DNA of 7,444 nucleotides from the NCBI GenBank assembly GCA_023665245.1, contig JAMPEH010000109.1, positions 1-7,444 on the forward strand, read 5' to 3'. The DNA is from Muribaculaceae bacterium. GTDB lineage: Bacteria; Pseudomonadota; Alphaproteobacteria; Rs-D84. Below the pieces are notes generated by a model, which had not been told where the DNA came from, searched no databases, and saw only the letters and a list, made by a program, of their open reading frames with translations. Shown one piece after another: positions 1-6,238 of the stretch (position 1 is the stretch's first letter; each line of letters begins with the position of its first letter). A program made the position numbers and the translations under genes.

Positions 1-40
1 GAGCCTCACTATTATTTACTCATATATTTGAAATTTTTAG

Positions 41-48
41 TATCTTTG
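41..48 (+). promoter_or_regulatory. Bacteroidetes-type -7 promoter element of the large recombinase
   Basis: TATCTTTG matches the Bacteroidetes -7 consensus TAnnTTTG exactly. The -33 element is weak: a TTTA lies at 15-18, about 22 bases upstream, where TTTG/TTG is expected. The motif ends only four bases before the ATG at 53. Transcription from it would start at or beside the start codon, giving a leaderless or nearly leaderless message. No purine-rich Shine-Dalgarno is visible, which is normal in this phylum. Confidence 0.55.
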
Positions 49-52
49 CACT

Positions 53-1705
53 ATGGATAAGAAAGTTATAGCAATAATTCGCACTTCTACGACCCAACAG
101 GAGATAGATAGCCAACGAGAGGAAGTCATTAATATGGCTCTTAGCGATGGTTATTCAAAAGAAGAAATAGAGATAGTCGGAAAAGCGGGCGCATCTGCAA
201 TAAAGGTCGATGAAGCCTATACCGAGAATATGAATAGGGTCTATGAATTGTTGGATAATGTGCCTACTATTGAGGCTGTTTATGCTTGGGCTATTGACCG
301 AATCGGAAGAAATGAGGAAATTTTGATGCGATTGAAAAATACTCTTGCTAAAAAACAGATTCAATTAGTTATTAAGAATCCGTCCCTCCGTTTGTTGGAT
401 GGTGACGGAAAGGTTAATACTGGGGTTGAACTTGCATTTGCTTTATTTGCTACAATGGCAAAACAGGAAATGGAGCAAAAGCAAGCTCGATTTATGCGTG
501 GAAGAAAAAGGAATGATGAACAAGGCAGGTACAATGGGGGATATGTAGCCTTTGGTTATAAGGTGGAGAATGGGAAAATAATTGTCAATGAAGATGAAGC
601 TAAAACCGTTAGACTGATATTCAATGAATTGGCAAGTGGCAAATACAGTTGTGACGCATTGGCAAGAGAATTGCAATCAAGAGGAATACTATTCAAAGGA
701 AAGAAACTACTATTTTCAAATGTTCGTGGGATTCTAAAGAACAAAATATATTGTGGCGAACAAGTATCAACAACAGGGAACATAAGGAATATACCGCCGA
801 TTATCAGTTTAGAATTATATTATTCTGCGTTAGAAGCCATTGCAAGCAATAATCCGAGTAAGACAAACTCAACAACCAATCGCTATCTATTTGGATTAAG
901 ATTAATAAAATGTCCTGTTTGTGGTTGCCATTTTTCAGTAGCGGCAAAACTATATCAATGCCACAATCACAATCGCAATGGATATGACAGCCGTAAAGAG
1001 TTTTCCAAATGCACTAATGGCATATCTATTGGTGTAGCCAATTTAGATAGGCTATTGTGGTATGCTGCTTCATGCGTTCACTTTGAGTATCTAAGGGATT
1101 TGATTAACTCTCGTAATTTGGGATTAGATGAAAAGATTGCCATTTTGAAACAAAAAATCTCCAATTTTAATAATGAAATATCTTCATTAAAGGAAAGGAG
1201 AAAGCGCATCAATGAGGTTTACATGGAGAATGGGATAACACGAGAAGCACGTGACAGCAAATTCAAGAAACTAAATGCAGACAATGATTTATATAGTTTG
1301 AAAATTCGAGAGTTAGAGGAAGAGATTACAGGCTTGGAAACTCTAAAGAACGGTGATAATTCTGAATTATTTTTTGATAATATCAGAGCATTGATGTTAC
1401 TTGACAATAAGGCATTACAATGCAAAATTGTGCGCAAGCACATAAAAGCTATTGAATTAGAAAGAAGTCGCTACAAGGATTACAAGCGTGTTTTGAAAAT
1501 CAGAATAGTTTATTTCAATCACAAGAGCGAAGAGTATCTTTACGTTGCAAAAAGCATTGGTGAGTTTTTTCCCTTAGTTAACGGTAATCTTATTTATGAT
1601 GAAAATGGCAAGCCCAAGCCAATTCCAAATATTGCTTTATTAAGAGATTCTATTTGGTCGGAAGATGAAACATGGGGTAAGCCAATATTTGGTTCTATCT
1701 TATGA
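53..1705 (+). CDS. large serine recombinase (integrase/transposase type)
   Basis: This 550-residue protein is a site-specific DNA recombinase of the large serine family, which integrates or excises mobile elements through a covalent 5'-phosphoserine intermediate. The resolvase-type catalytic domain covers about residues 4-150: R10 and S12 in IIRTST give the family's R-x-S spacing, and D82-R83 with R86 (DRIGR) form the second conserved patch. A Recombinase domain follows at about 160-255. A zinc ribbon has C287/C290 paired with C303/C320. A long charged coiled coil occupies about 360-430, as in large serine integrases where it controls directionality, and the C-terminal tail runs to 550. The ATG at 53 is the only start that keeps the first beta strand and catalytic serine. 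The gene ends six bases from a convergent operon that may be its cargo. The family is certain; whether it integrates, transposes or inverts DNA cannot be told from sequence alone. Confidence 0.95.
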   Translation: MDKKVIAIIRTSTTQQEIDSQREEVINMALSDGYSKEEIEIVGKAGASAIKVDEAYTENMNRVYELLDNVPTIEAVYAWAIDRIGRNEEILMRLKNTLAKKQIQLVIKNPSLRLLDGDGKVNTGVELAFALFATMAKQEMEQKQARFMRGRKRNDEQGRYNGGYVAFGYKVENGKIIVNEDEAKTVRLIFNELASGKYSCDALARELQSRGILFKGKKLLFSNVRGILKNKIYCGEQVSTTGNIRNIPPIISLELYYSALEAIASNNPSKTNSTTNRYLFGLRLIKCPVCGCHFSVAAKLYQCHNHNRNGYDSRKEFSKCTNGISIGVANLDRLLWYAASCVHFEYLRDLINSRNLGLDEKIAILKQKISNFNNEISSLKERRKRINEVYMENGITREARDSKFKKLNADNDLYSLKIRELEEEITGLETLKNGDNSELFFDNIRALMLLDNKALQCKIVRKHIKAIELERSRYKDYKRVLKIRIVYFNHKSEEYLYVAKSIGEFFPLVNGNLIYDENGKPKPIPNIALLRDSIWSEDETWGKPIFGSIL

Positions 1706-1711
1706 CCTGCA

Positions 1712-2239
1712 TTATTTATGTATATATCTATACCATGCCAAGTCCTGCAATGAACTATCTGTGTAGATGATTTCATCGCCTAAATCAACCTCTACAAAGT
1801 CGTGGTCTTTGAAGAATGGTCTGTGCTTTGCAGGTAGAATTTTTTGCGACAAGGCGGTTAGATTTATTCCAAAGCAATATACCTGTCCGACAACAGGACG
1901 TGCCTTATATGGCATATCATTCAGCTTAAAAGCGTAATTGATAATGGCAGATGAAAGCTGTGCATAGCCAACACAATTAGCTTTGCCATTTGGAATATCA
2001 TTCTTGACAGAGAAAGAAAGCAACTCACAGCATAGGTCATTACTCGCTTTTATAATCTCAATCGGATTGTCAGAGATTATTTGGCATATCCTATCCTTTA
2101 TATCAGAAGTCAATGCGTACTCTTGTGTTGGTTTGTATCGCTCTTTCTCTAACCGTATTTGCGAAAGGAAAACAACACAACCTATTGCGAGAAACAAAAT
2201 CACGCATACAATGCTCTTAATGAGTTTTCTTCTTCGCAT
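1712..2239 (-). CDS. membrane-anchored transglutaminase-like (Cys-His-Asp) protein
   Basis: This 175-residue protein has a positive N-terminus (MRRRKLIK) and one hydrophobic helix at about 9-27, so it is probably anchored in the inner membrane with the rest in the periplasm. The soluble part resembles the bacterial transglutaminase-like cysteine protease/amidase fold. C89 lies in an NCVGYAQL helix like the nucleophile helix of that fold, H146 sits in DHDFVEVDL, and D161 in YTDSSLQD, giving the expected Cys-His-Asp order and spacing. The sequence stops soon after the Asp, so this is close to a minimal domain. The start overlaps the end of the upstream gene by 23 bases, implying coupled translation, and this is the last gene of the three-gene operon. 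The substrate is unknown; peptide cleavage or crosslinking in the envelope is inference. The fold call rests on motifs only. Confidence 0.75.
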   Translation of the reverse strand: MRRRKLIKSIVCVILFLAIGCVVFLSQIRLEKERYKPTQEYALTSDIKDRICQIISDNPIEIIKASNDLCCELLSFSVKNDIPNGKANCVGYAQLSSAIINYAFKLNDMPYKARPVVGQVYCFGINLTALSQKILPAKHRPFFKDHDFVEVDLGDEIIYTDSSLQDLAWYRYIHK

Positions 2240-2996
2240 AGCTATCTCTCCAATCTTCTTCTGTTTTTAAGTTTGAGAGTTCAACATCTAAAAGGTTTAG
2301 AAAAGCGGACATCATCTTTGAATTGCCACCACCAACCTGTTCCTCATATGCCGTTCCCAATGTTCTGAACAGATTCCGCAATTTATCTATCTGTTTATTA
2401 TTACAGTCAGATAGCCGTTGCATACTTTGAGCAACACATTTATCTAAAGACAACGAAGCTAAATGTTCATATTTAGATATAAACTGTTCAGAAAAATCAA
2501 AATATTCAGCAACATCACGTTGAGGAAACACAGTCACAAAGAATCGCATTTGAATACTTAGTGATTTTCTTTGTTGTCTTTCAGATAGATTGCAAGACAT
2601 ATATAACTGATGAATGAGTATTCCAAACAAATATATTTCATTAAGTTGTTCTCTATTGTAACCACCCAATGCCTTAGAAATTATTGGAGATGGGTTATTG
2701 GGGTGGCTTGCATGGGTAACTTGATTTGCTTTAGATACAGTTTTGTGAACTTCATTCTTGCTTGATGATGAATTACCGATAGAGTATAGTGGGGCGAATA
2801 CTTCACCCAAAAATGGTAATATTTTCCATATCCAAAGTATTATCGTTGCTATTATTATCCATACACCATATTCAGAGTATTCATCTTTAAGCATAGGTAT
2901 GACAATCTTTAGTTCTCCCCATATAATAATAACAAGAAGCCCTAAAGAGATAACAGCAAACGAAAGGAAAACTAATATATTCCGTAAATCAATCAT
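2217..2996 (-). CDS. two-helix membrane protein with large soluble C-terminal domain, unknown family
   Basis: I do not recognise this 259-residue protein. Two hydrophobic segments are clear, at about 5-27 and 43-66, joined by a short charged loop (KDEYSEYG). A Ser/Asn-rich linker at about 72-105 leads to a roughly 150-residue mostly helical domain without an obvious enzyme motif. Two helices in a row put the N-terminus and the big C-terminal domain on the same side, probably the cytoplasm. The helical part has clustered charged residues (NLSERQQRKS) and a glycine run (VGGGNSK) near the end. It starts four bases after the stop of the lipoprotein gene and overlaps the transglutaminase-like gene by 23 bases, so all three are probably co-transcribed and may form an envelope-spanning unit. 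Function is not inferable from sequence alone. Confidence 0.8.
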   Translation of the reverse strand: MIDLRNILVFLSFAVISLGLLVIIIWGELKIVIPMLKDEYSEYGVWIIIATIILWIWKILPFLGEVFAPLYSIGNSSSSKNEVHKTVSKANQVTHASHPNNPSPIISKALGGYNREQLNEIYLFGILIHQLYMSCNLSERQQRKSLSIQMRFFVTVFPQRDVAEYFDFSEQFISKYEHLASLSLDKCVAQSMQRLSDCNNKQIDKLRNLFRTLGTAYEEQVGGGNSKMMSAFLNLLDVELSNLKTEEDWRDSYAKKKTH

Positions 2997-3000
2997 ATAT

Positions 3001-3960
3001 CTATTCTTCTTTTATAACTGTAAACTTACCCCATACTTTGTGAGCTGCATATTTTTCATAAGTACCTTTTGGTACATATAAAGTACCATCATATACGTTG
3101 GCACTAAACCCATTCTCATCAAGCGATGGTGGATTTGTCGCATTACAATAAACTGTCTTTAATTTCTCACAGGAAAAGGCATTTTTCTCAATTAATGACA
3201 CCTTTGATGGGATTGTAATTGATGTTATCTTATCCAAAGCGGCAAAAGCAGAAGCTCTGATGGCTGTTATATCTAATGGTAATTTAATATCAGTAATTCC
3301 ATAAACTCGTTCCCAAGCTCCGCCCCAAGACGGGAATATGCCCTCGCAAATTTCATTATCATACGTCCGAGGGGATTTACCTTGTGTATTATTATAACTA
3401 ATTGTATTCCCTCCCCCTGCGACTATTTTTACATTAGATAGGTCTAATATAGACAATCCATACCGTATTCTATCGTTAAGAATGTAAATGTCATCACCGT
3501 TTATTTGTCCTGTTAAGGTAAAATCTAAAACGCTCTCATATTCATCTATTATACTCCTTAAAGTTCCTGCCTTGTCAATATTGACGGAATATTTATGTGA
3601 ATCATTATGCATTCCCTCTTGGTCTATGTATAGTTCTTCATATTGCCCCATTCTATTTATTTCAATTACAGTTGAGCGATTATAACCGATGAATGGTAAT
3701 ACCGAAATGGAGATTGTATTCTTGCCCTCTGTACCCTCATTTGGAGTATATGAAAACCAATCGCCTTTATCAACAGATTTTACCCAAGCGTGCCAGTCTC
3801 CACCATTTACAGTAAAATATATGGTTTGTGTACCTCCATTTGCATCAAATGAAAGATAAGGATTATCAATATTGATGGGGGCTAAATCTTCTTCATTAGA
3901 ACAAGATGATAGCATCAAAAATGCGACAACCAAGGTAAGAACTAATCTTAAATATGTCAT
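3001..3960 (-). CDS. surface lipoprotein with BACON domain and BspA-type leucine-rich repeats
   Basis: This 319-residue protein begins with a lipoprotein signal peptide: a hydrophobic stretch at 4-18 and lipobox LSSC with the lipidated Cys at 20. The mature start CSNEED has acidic residues right after the Cys, resembling the Bacteroidetes lipoprotein export signal that sends proteins to the outer face of the outer membrane. Residues about 35-116 form a BACON domain: SFDANGGTQTI, then VNGGDWHAW and a terminal YIDQEG strand, typical of this carbohydrate- or mucin-linked Ig-like fold. Residues 120-200 are a linker domain I cannot name. Residues about 223-319 are BspA-type LRR_5 repeats (ITSITIPSKVSLIEKNAF), ending in the usual YVPKGTYEKY cap. 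It is the first gene of the operon and is likely a binding or sensing component at the surface. The ligand is unknown. Confidence 0.9.
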   Translation of the reverse strand: MTYLRLVLTLVVAFLMLSSCSNEEDLAPINIDNPYLSFDANGGTQTIYFTVNGGDWHAWVKSVDKGDWFSYTPNEGTEGKNTISISVLPFIGYNRSTVIEINRMGQYEELYIDQEGMHNDSHKYSVNIDKAGTLRSIIDEYESVLDFTLTGQINGDDIYILNDRIRYGLSILDLSNVKIVAGGGNTISYNNTQGKSPRTYDNEICEGIFPSWGGAWERVYGITDIKLPLDITAIRASAFAALDKITSITIPSKVSLIEKNAFSCEKLKTVYCNATNPPSLDENGFSANVYDGTLYVPKGTYEKYAAHKVWGKFTVIKEE

Positions 3961-3978
3961 AATCAGTTACAGTTGGTT

Positions 3979-3999
3979 GTTTCACAGCTTCAATGAAAC
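3979..3999. repeat. 6-bp inverted repeat in the lipoprotein leader
   Basis: GTTTCA (3979-3984) and TGAAAC (3994-3999) are perfect inverted arms around a nine-base loop. In the minus-strand message the hairpin would end 18 bases before the lipoprotein start codon, where it could affect translation initiation or be an operator. It is short enough to be a chance occurrence. Confidence 0.45.
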
Positions 4000-4001
4000 G
4001 G

Positions 4002-4205
4002 TTAATGAATGGTTTGCTTACCTAACACAAAAAGAAAAAGCATGAAGCTATTGAATATTACCGTTATGAAGCTCTGGACTGCTTGACACAAATAATAGAC
4101 AATAGCCCATGCTTCGATAATGTATATCAATTGATTATATACACTACAAAAGCATGAGCGACTTGCTATTATCCTTGTGTCGTTGTAGAATTGTCCAGAT
4201 TCCAT
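4002..4205 (-). CDS. doubtful 67-residue hydrophobic ORF inside the palindrome
   Basis: An open frame from the ATG at 4205 gives a 67-residue peptide whose second half is strongly hydrophobic (QLIYIIEAWAIVYYL, then FMLFLFVL), suggesting two membrane helices. It lies between the promoter at 4265-4294 and the lipoprotein gene, ending 41 bases before that start, so it could be a small first gene of the operon. Against this, the frame runs straight through a long imperfect palindrome whose base pairing already explains the sequence, the plus strand of the same segment is open too (4026-4157), and I recognise no family. A TTG at 4223 would add six residues. I list it only because it has a promoter and a plausible position. 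Confidence 0.2.
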   Translation of the reverse strand: MESGQFYNDTRIIASRSCFCSVYNQLIYIIEAWAIVYYLCQAVQSFITVIFNSFMLFLFVLGKQTIH

Positions 4206-4258
4206 AACAGGGATAATTTTCAAATGCTCATTCTAATTATGTACGTTCACTCTTGAAC
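4027..4258 (-). ncRNA. candidate self-contained long-hairpin RNA
   Basis: Read on the minus strand, this stretch has the parts of a small RNA gene. A well-formed promoter at 4265-4294 would start transcription near 4258. A long imperfect hairpin (4233 to 4040) follows, and directly after it comes a U-rich tract TTTTTCTTTTT (4037-4027), as in an intrinsic terminator. The transcript would be about 230 bases. If the U-tract does not stop all polymerases, the same RNA becomes a structured leader for the envelope operon that begins at 3960, and partial termination would be a natural control. I recognise no known RNA family. No reverse transcriptase gene is in the window, so a retron is not supported. 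Transcription is inferred from sequence only. Confidence 0.4.
4040..4233. repeat. 194-base imperfect palindrome
   Basis: The two halves are inverted complements with interruptions. From outside in, paired blocks are: 4040-4052 with 4222-4233 (imperfect); GAATATTACC 4053-4062 with 4211-4221; TTATG 4064-4068 with 4203-4207; TCTGGAC 4073-4079 with GTCCAGA 4193-4199; GACACAA 4085-4091 with TTGTGTC 4175-4181; ATAATAG 4092-4098 with CTATTAT 4166-4172; CATGCTT 4108-4114 with AAGCATG 4150-4156; GTATAT 4122-4127 with ATATAC 4137-4142. By hand count about 60 base pairs form. Two internal loops are symmetric (9+9 and 7+7 bases) and the apical loop is nine bases. The pairing stops abruptly at both outer ends, so the palindrome is a discrete unit. 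It could be a hairpin RNA gene, a degenerate miniature inverted-repeat element or a recombination/replication site. Confidence 0.8.
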
Positions 4259-4261
4259 GTA
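4242..4261. promoter_or_regulatory. perfect 8+8 inverted repeat at the transcription start (possible operator)
   Basis: TACGTTCA (4242-4249) and TGAACGTA (4254-4261) are perfect inverted arms separated by CTCT. The site begins four bases downstream of the -7 element on the minus strand and therefore covers the expected start of transcription. This is a classic position for a dimeric repressor, although it could instead be a 5' stabilising hairpin in the RNA or a recombinase binding site. No cognate regulator is evident nearby. Confidence 0.6.
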
Positions 4262-4264
4262 GTG

Positions 4265-4294
4265 CAAAGTTAGCAAAAACATTTGAGATAACAA
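4265..4294 (-). promoter_or_regulatory. Bacteroidetes sigma-ABfr-type promoter, minus strand
   Basis: On the minus strand TTG (4294-4292), a 19-base spacer and TAACTTTG (4272-4265) match the Bacteroidetes promoter consensus in both elements and spacing. It points toward the palindrome and the lipoprotein operon. I found no other TAnnTTTG on this strand between 3961 and 4313, so it is the best candidate for expressing the whole 3960-1712 operon, with a leader of about 300 bases. Confidence 0.65.
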
Positions 4295-4313
4295 GCTATT
4301 GTCTATCGGATTA

Positions 4314-4985
4314 TTAGCCTATGCGGTCAATCAACCGCTTAACTTGCGTGATTTGGAACTTGCCACCGTTCGGAGCGACAAACCCCTGCTCATTAAGTAG
4401 AGTGGTCATTTCAGTCAATGAAAGGTGTTGAGGTAACAAGGTACGGAGCAAAGCCATTGCCCTGCGGTTATTCGGATTGCTCTCCGCTTTAGCCTTATTG
4501 GTCTTGCAACTGTTTTCTATTGCTTGGCTGTGCCTGCTCATAAGGTTAGATGCCATGCCGAGTTTGACACCCCTGTTCTTCTTTGCCTGTAAAGATTGCC
4601 TTGTGCGTTGGCTTATCAGATTGGCTTCATATTCGGCAATACTGCTGATGATATGCAGAATCAATCTATTGGCTTGTGGAAAGTCGCAAAACACTATCTC
4701 AACATCACTTTCAAGTAGTCGGCTTGTAAAAGCTACATTTCTTGAAAGTCTGTCAAGTTTAGCCACTATTAAAATAGAGCCTGTTTTGCGGCATAGTGCC
4801 AATGCTTCCATTAGTTGCGGTCGGTCGGATTTCTTTCCGCTTTCAGTTTCAACAAATTCAGCAATAAGAGTTTTGTTCTTTACAAAATTATGAATTATCT
4901 CTCTTTGTGCTTCAATGCCTAATCCCGAAATTTCCTGTTTTCTTGTGGACTGTCTTAAATACGCCACATAGCTTTTGTTTACCAT
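4314..4985 (-). CDS. small serine recombinase (resolvase/invertase family)
   Basis: From the ATG at 4985 this is a 223-residue resolvase-type serine recombinase. Catalytic marks are R11 and S13 (YLRQST), D78-R79 and R82 (KLDRLSRN), and E118/R127 at the start of the long E helix (AEYEANLISQRTRQ). The C-terminal part has a basic linker (KKNRGVKLG) and a helix-turn-helix at about 178-220 (SLTEMTTLLNEQ, ending QVKRLIDRIG) that would bind the recombination site. The size fits multimer resolvases and invertases of Bacteroidetes plasmids and conjugative elements. The frame stays open upstream to a GTG at 5048, but that lies within a terminator-like hairpin and adds 21 non-family residues, so I prefer 4985. 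No Shine-Dalgarno is seen. A short palindrome lies 12 bases before the start. Likely roles are dimer resolution or local inversion. Confidence 0.93.
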   Translation of the reverse strand: MVNKSYVAYLRQSTRKQEISGLGIEAQREIIHNFVKNKTLIAEFVETESGKKSDRPQLMEALALCRKTGSILIVAKLDRLSRNVAFTSRLLESDVEIVFCDFPQANRLILHIISSIAEYEANLISQRTRQSLQAKKNRGVKLGMASNLMSRHSQAIENSCKTNKAKAESNPNNRRAMALLRTLLPQHLSLTEMTTLLNEQGFVAPNGGKFQITQVKRLIDRIG

Positions 4986-4997
4986 AGTTACATAAGT

Positions 4998-5011
4998 TAA
5001 ACGTCCGTTTA
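4998..5011. promoter_or_regulatory. 6+6 inverted repeat just upstream of the resolvase gene
   Basis: TAAACG (4998-5003) and CGTTTA (5006-5011) are perfect inverted arms with a two-base spacer TC. Resolvases usually bind near their own start, so this may be a core-site or autoregulatory operator. It is short and no further subsites were recognised, so the assignment is tentative. Confidence 0.35.
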
Positions 5012-5040
5012 GTTCTTGTAAGTAGAGCCAATAAAAGCAA

Positions 5041-5070
5041 GGGAACACCCGATTTTATTCAGATGCTCCC
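5041..5070 (-). terminator. probable intrinsic terminator after the DUF3871 gene
   Basis: On the minus strand GGGAGCA and TGTTCCC form a seven-pair stem (one G-U pair) around a 16-base loop, followed by TTGCTTTTATT. It lies 23 bases past the DUF3871 stop and before the resolvase start, so it would separate the two transcription units. The U-tract is imperfect, so termination may be partial. Confidence 0.5.
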
Positions 5071-5093
5071 TTAGCTCCTATTTGCTGTTACAG

Positions 5094-6098
5094 TCAATCT
5101 ATAAACCAACTGTAACGCTCATCACCGTGTAATGCGGAATTTATGCCAACTGAGATTTCAGTAGCATTATAAGAGCGGTCTAAGAATGAATCTATATAAC
5201 TGCTCTTGTTTGCTCCTGTCAGCAAATTGTAAAAATTCCACATTGACAGCCCATTTGAGCCACCAAAGTTTTCATCATTTATGTATGCTTTAGCCACACT
5301 GTTTATCTGTGTGTCTGTCAGCAACATTTTAGGTAATGTTCGCTGTTGTGCTTGGGTCAATGCTTGATAAAGTCGCATTTTCCCTAAGATTTGGCAGAAC
5401 TGATGTTCACTTAGGTAGCTTTCGCCCAATGTCTGCATTAGGTGAATGTGCTTGGCTGGGTTATACTGATTCAGAAGTTCCAACGTGGATTTATATAAAT
5501 CCGCTGTGTTGGTAAGCTCCAAACAATTCAGATAACCGTCTGATGATACACAAAGGTTTGTGCATACTTTGCAGGTGAAACCCACAAAGATTTTGAAGCG
5601 TTCAGCACCTTTCTTGGCATACAGATTTGTATGGTTATAGGCTCTGACACCTCCCACTGTGAGTGTGAGCTTCTGACCGTTCACATTCTCCCATATAGAG
5701 GGAATTTGAATTACAAAAGCACAACGCTCATAGTAGATTGTCTTGTCGCTTTCCAAAAGCTGATTTGCTGGCTTGTGGATTGCTTCAGGGATTCTCCCTT
5801 TGACAACGTGGCTCACTCTGATTTGTGGCTCATCAATGATTTCACCACAATAGAATGTCCTAACCGCATCTAACACCGTTTCAATGAAATTTGGGTGTGA
5901 GATAGTTAACTCATTGTCTTTAGAGAATACAGGCACAATGCAGTCACTTTTAAGCTCCTGTAAGGTTATAGCCTGTGTGTTGGCTTCAATGAATAAAGGT
6001 CTTCCCTTTTCCACCTCTTGGAACTCAACCGTTTCAGCGACACTTTGTAGTGTGCTTAAACCTGTGTAGATTTGGGGTAATGTTACTGTTTCGCTCAT
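5094..6098 (-). CDS. DUF3871 family protein
   Basis: This 334-residue protein matches what I know of DUF3871, a Bacteroidetes family of about that length found on plasmids and conjugative elements. Recognisable conserved stretches are PLFIEANTQ near 34, CIVPVFSKDNE at about 53-63, IRVSHVVKGRIPEAIHKP at about 93-110, GGVRAYNHTNLYAKKG at about 149-164, LGKMRLYQAL at about 238-247, and LLTGANKSSYIDSFLDRS at about 292-309. No signal peptide or membrane helix is present, so it is probably cytosolic. The family has no established function that I know of; its gene company suggests a role in element maintenance or transfer. It overlaps the upstream 47-residue ORF by four bases (ATGA), showing translational coupling. 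The region looks less AT-rich than the envelope operon. Confidence 0.9.
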   Translation of the reverse strand: MSETVTLPQIYTGLSTLQSVAETVEFQEVEKGRPLFIEANTQAITLQELKSDCIVPVFSKDNELTISHPNFIETVLDAVRTFYCGEIIDEPQIRVSHVVKGRIPEAIHKPANQLLESDKTIYYERCAFVIQIPSIWENVNGQKLTLTVGGVRAYNHTNLYAKKGAERFKIFVGFTCKVCTNLCVSSDGYLNCLELTNTADLYKSTLELLNQYNPAKHIHLMQTLGESYLSEHQFCQILGKMRLYQALTQAQQRTLPKMLLTDTQINSVAKAYINDENFGGSNGLSMWNFYNLLTGANKSSYIDSFLDRSYNATEISVGINSALHGDERYSWFID

Positions 6099-6238
6099 AA
6101 TCGGTATTTTTTACGGTTATGGTCTGTGATTGCTTTCCCTATCACTGCGACAAGGATAAAGCCCGTGACAACAGGAGCATAGCAGAACAATGCAACCAAT
6201 GCTGACAGGCTAACGATTACCAACATGATTCTATCCAT
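6095..6238 (-). CDS. 47-residue hydrophobic membrane protein, coupled to DUF3871
   Basis: A short frame from the ATG at 6238 encodes MDRIMLVIVSL, continuing through a hydrophobic core with a central CYAPVVTG and ending in a basic tail (HNRKKYRL). This gives one long or two short membrane helices at about 4-35 and a positive C-terminus, which suggests a cytoplasmic tail. Its TGA shares four bases with the DUF3871 start (ATGA), a strong sign of a real coupled gene rather than chance. I recognise no family. No clear TAnnTTTG promoter was found upstream. Confidence 0.65.
   Translation of the reverse strand: MDRIMLVIVSLSALVALFCYAPVVTGFILVAVIGKAITDHNRKKYRL

Noticed and set aside
1678..1693. Small hairpin (GCCAA/TTGGT) at the end of the recombinase gene as a terminator
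   Set aside because: It has a three-base loop, lies within coding sequence and has no T-tract on either strand.
3979..3999. GTTTCA...TGAAAC resembles the ends of a CRISPR repeat
   Set aside because: Only one copy exists, with no regularly spaced repeats and no cas genes in the window; treated as an ordinary short inverted repeat.
4040..4233. Retron ncRNA (long msd-like hairpin)
   Set aside because: No reverse transcriptase gene is present and no flanking a1/a2 repeat or branching guanosine context could be recognised.
4882..4889. TAATTTTG promoter-like motif on the minus strand
   Set aside because: It lies inside the resolvase coding sequence and no good -33 element was evident; probably chance.
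4477..4893. Plus-strand 138-codon open frame opposite the resolvase
   Set aside because: It is the antisense of a strongly conserved serine recombinase domain and has no recognisable protein features.
4986..5048. N-terminal extension of the resolvase to a GTG start
   Set aside because: It begins inside a terminator-like hairpin and adds 21 residues that do not fit the family; the ATG at 4985 places R11/S13 at the expected distance.
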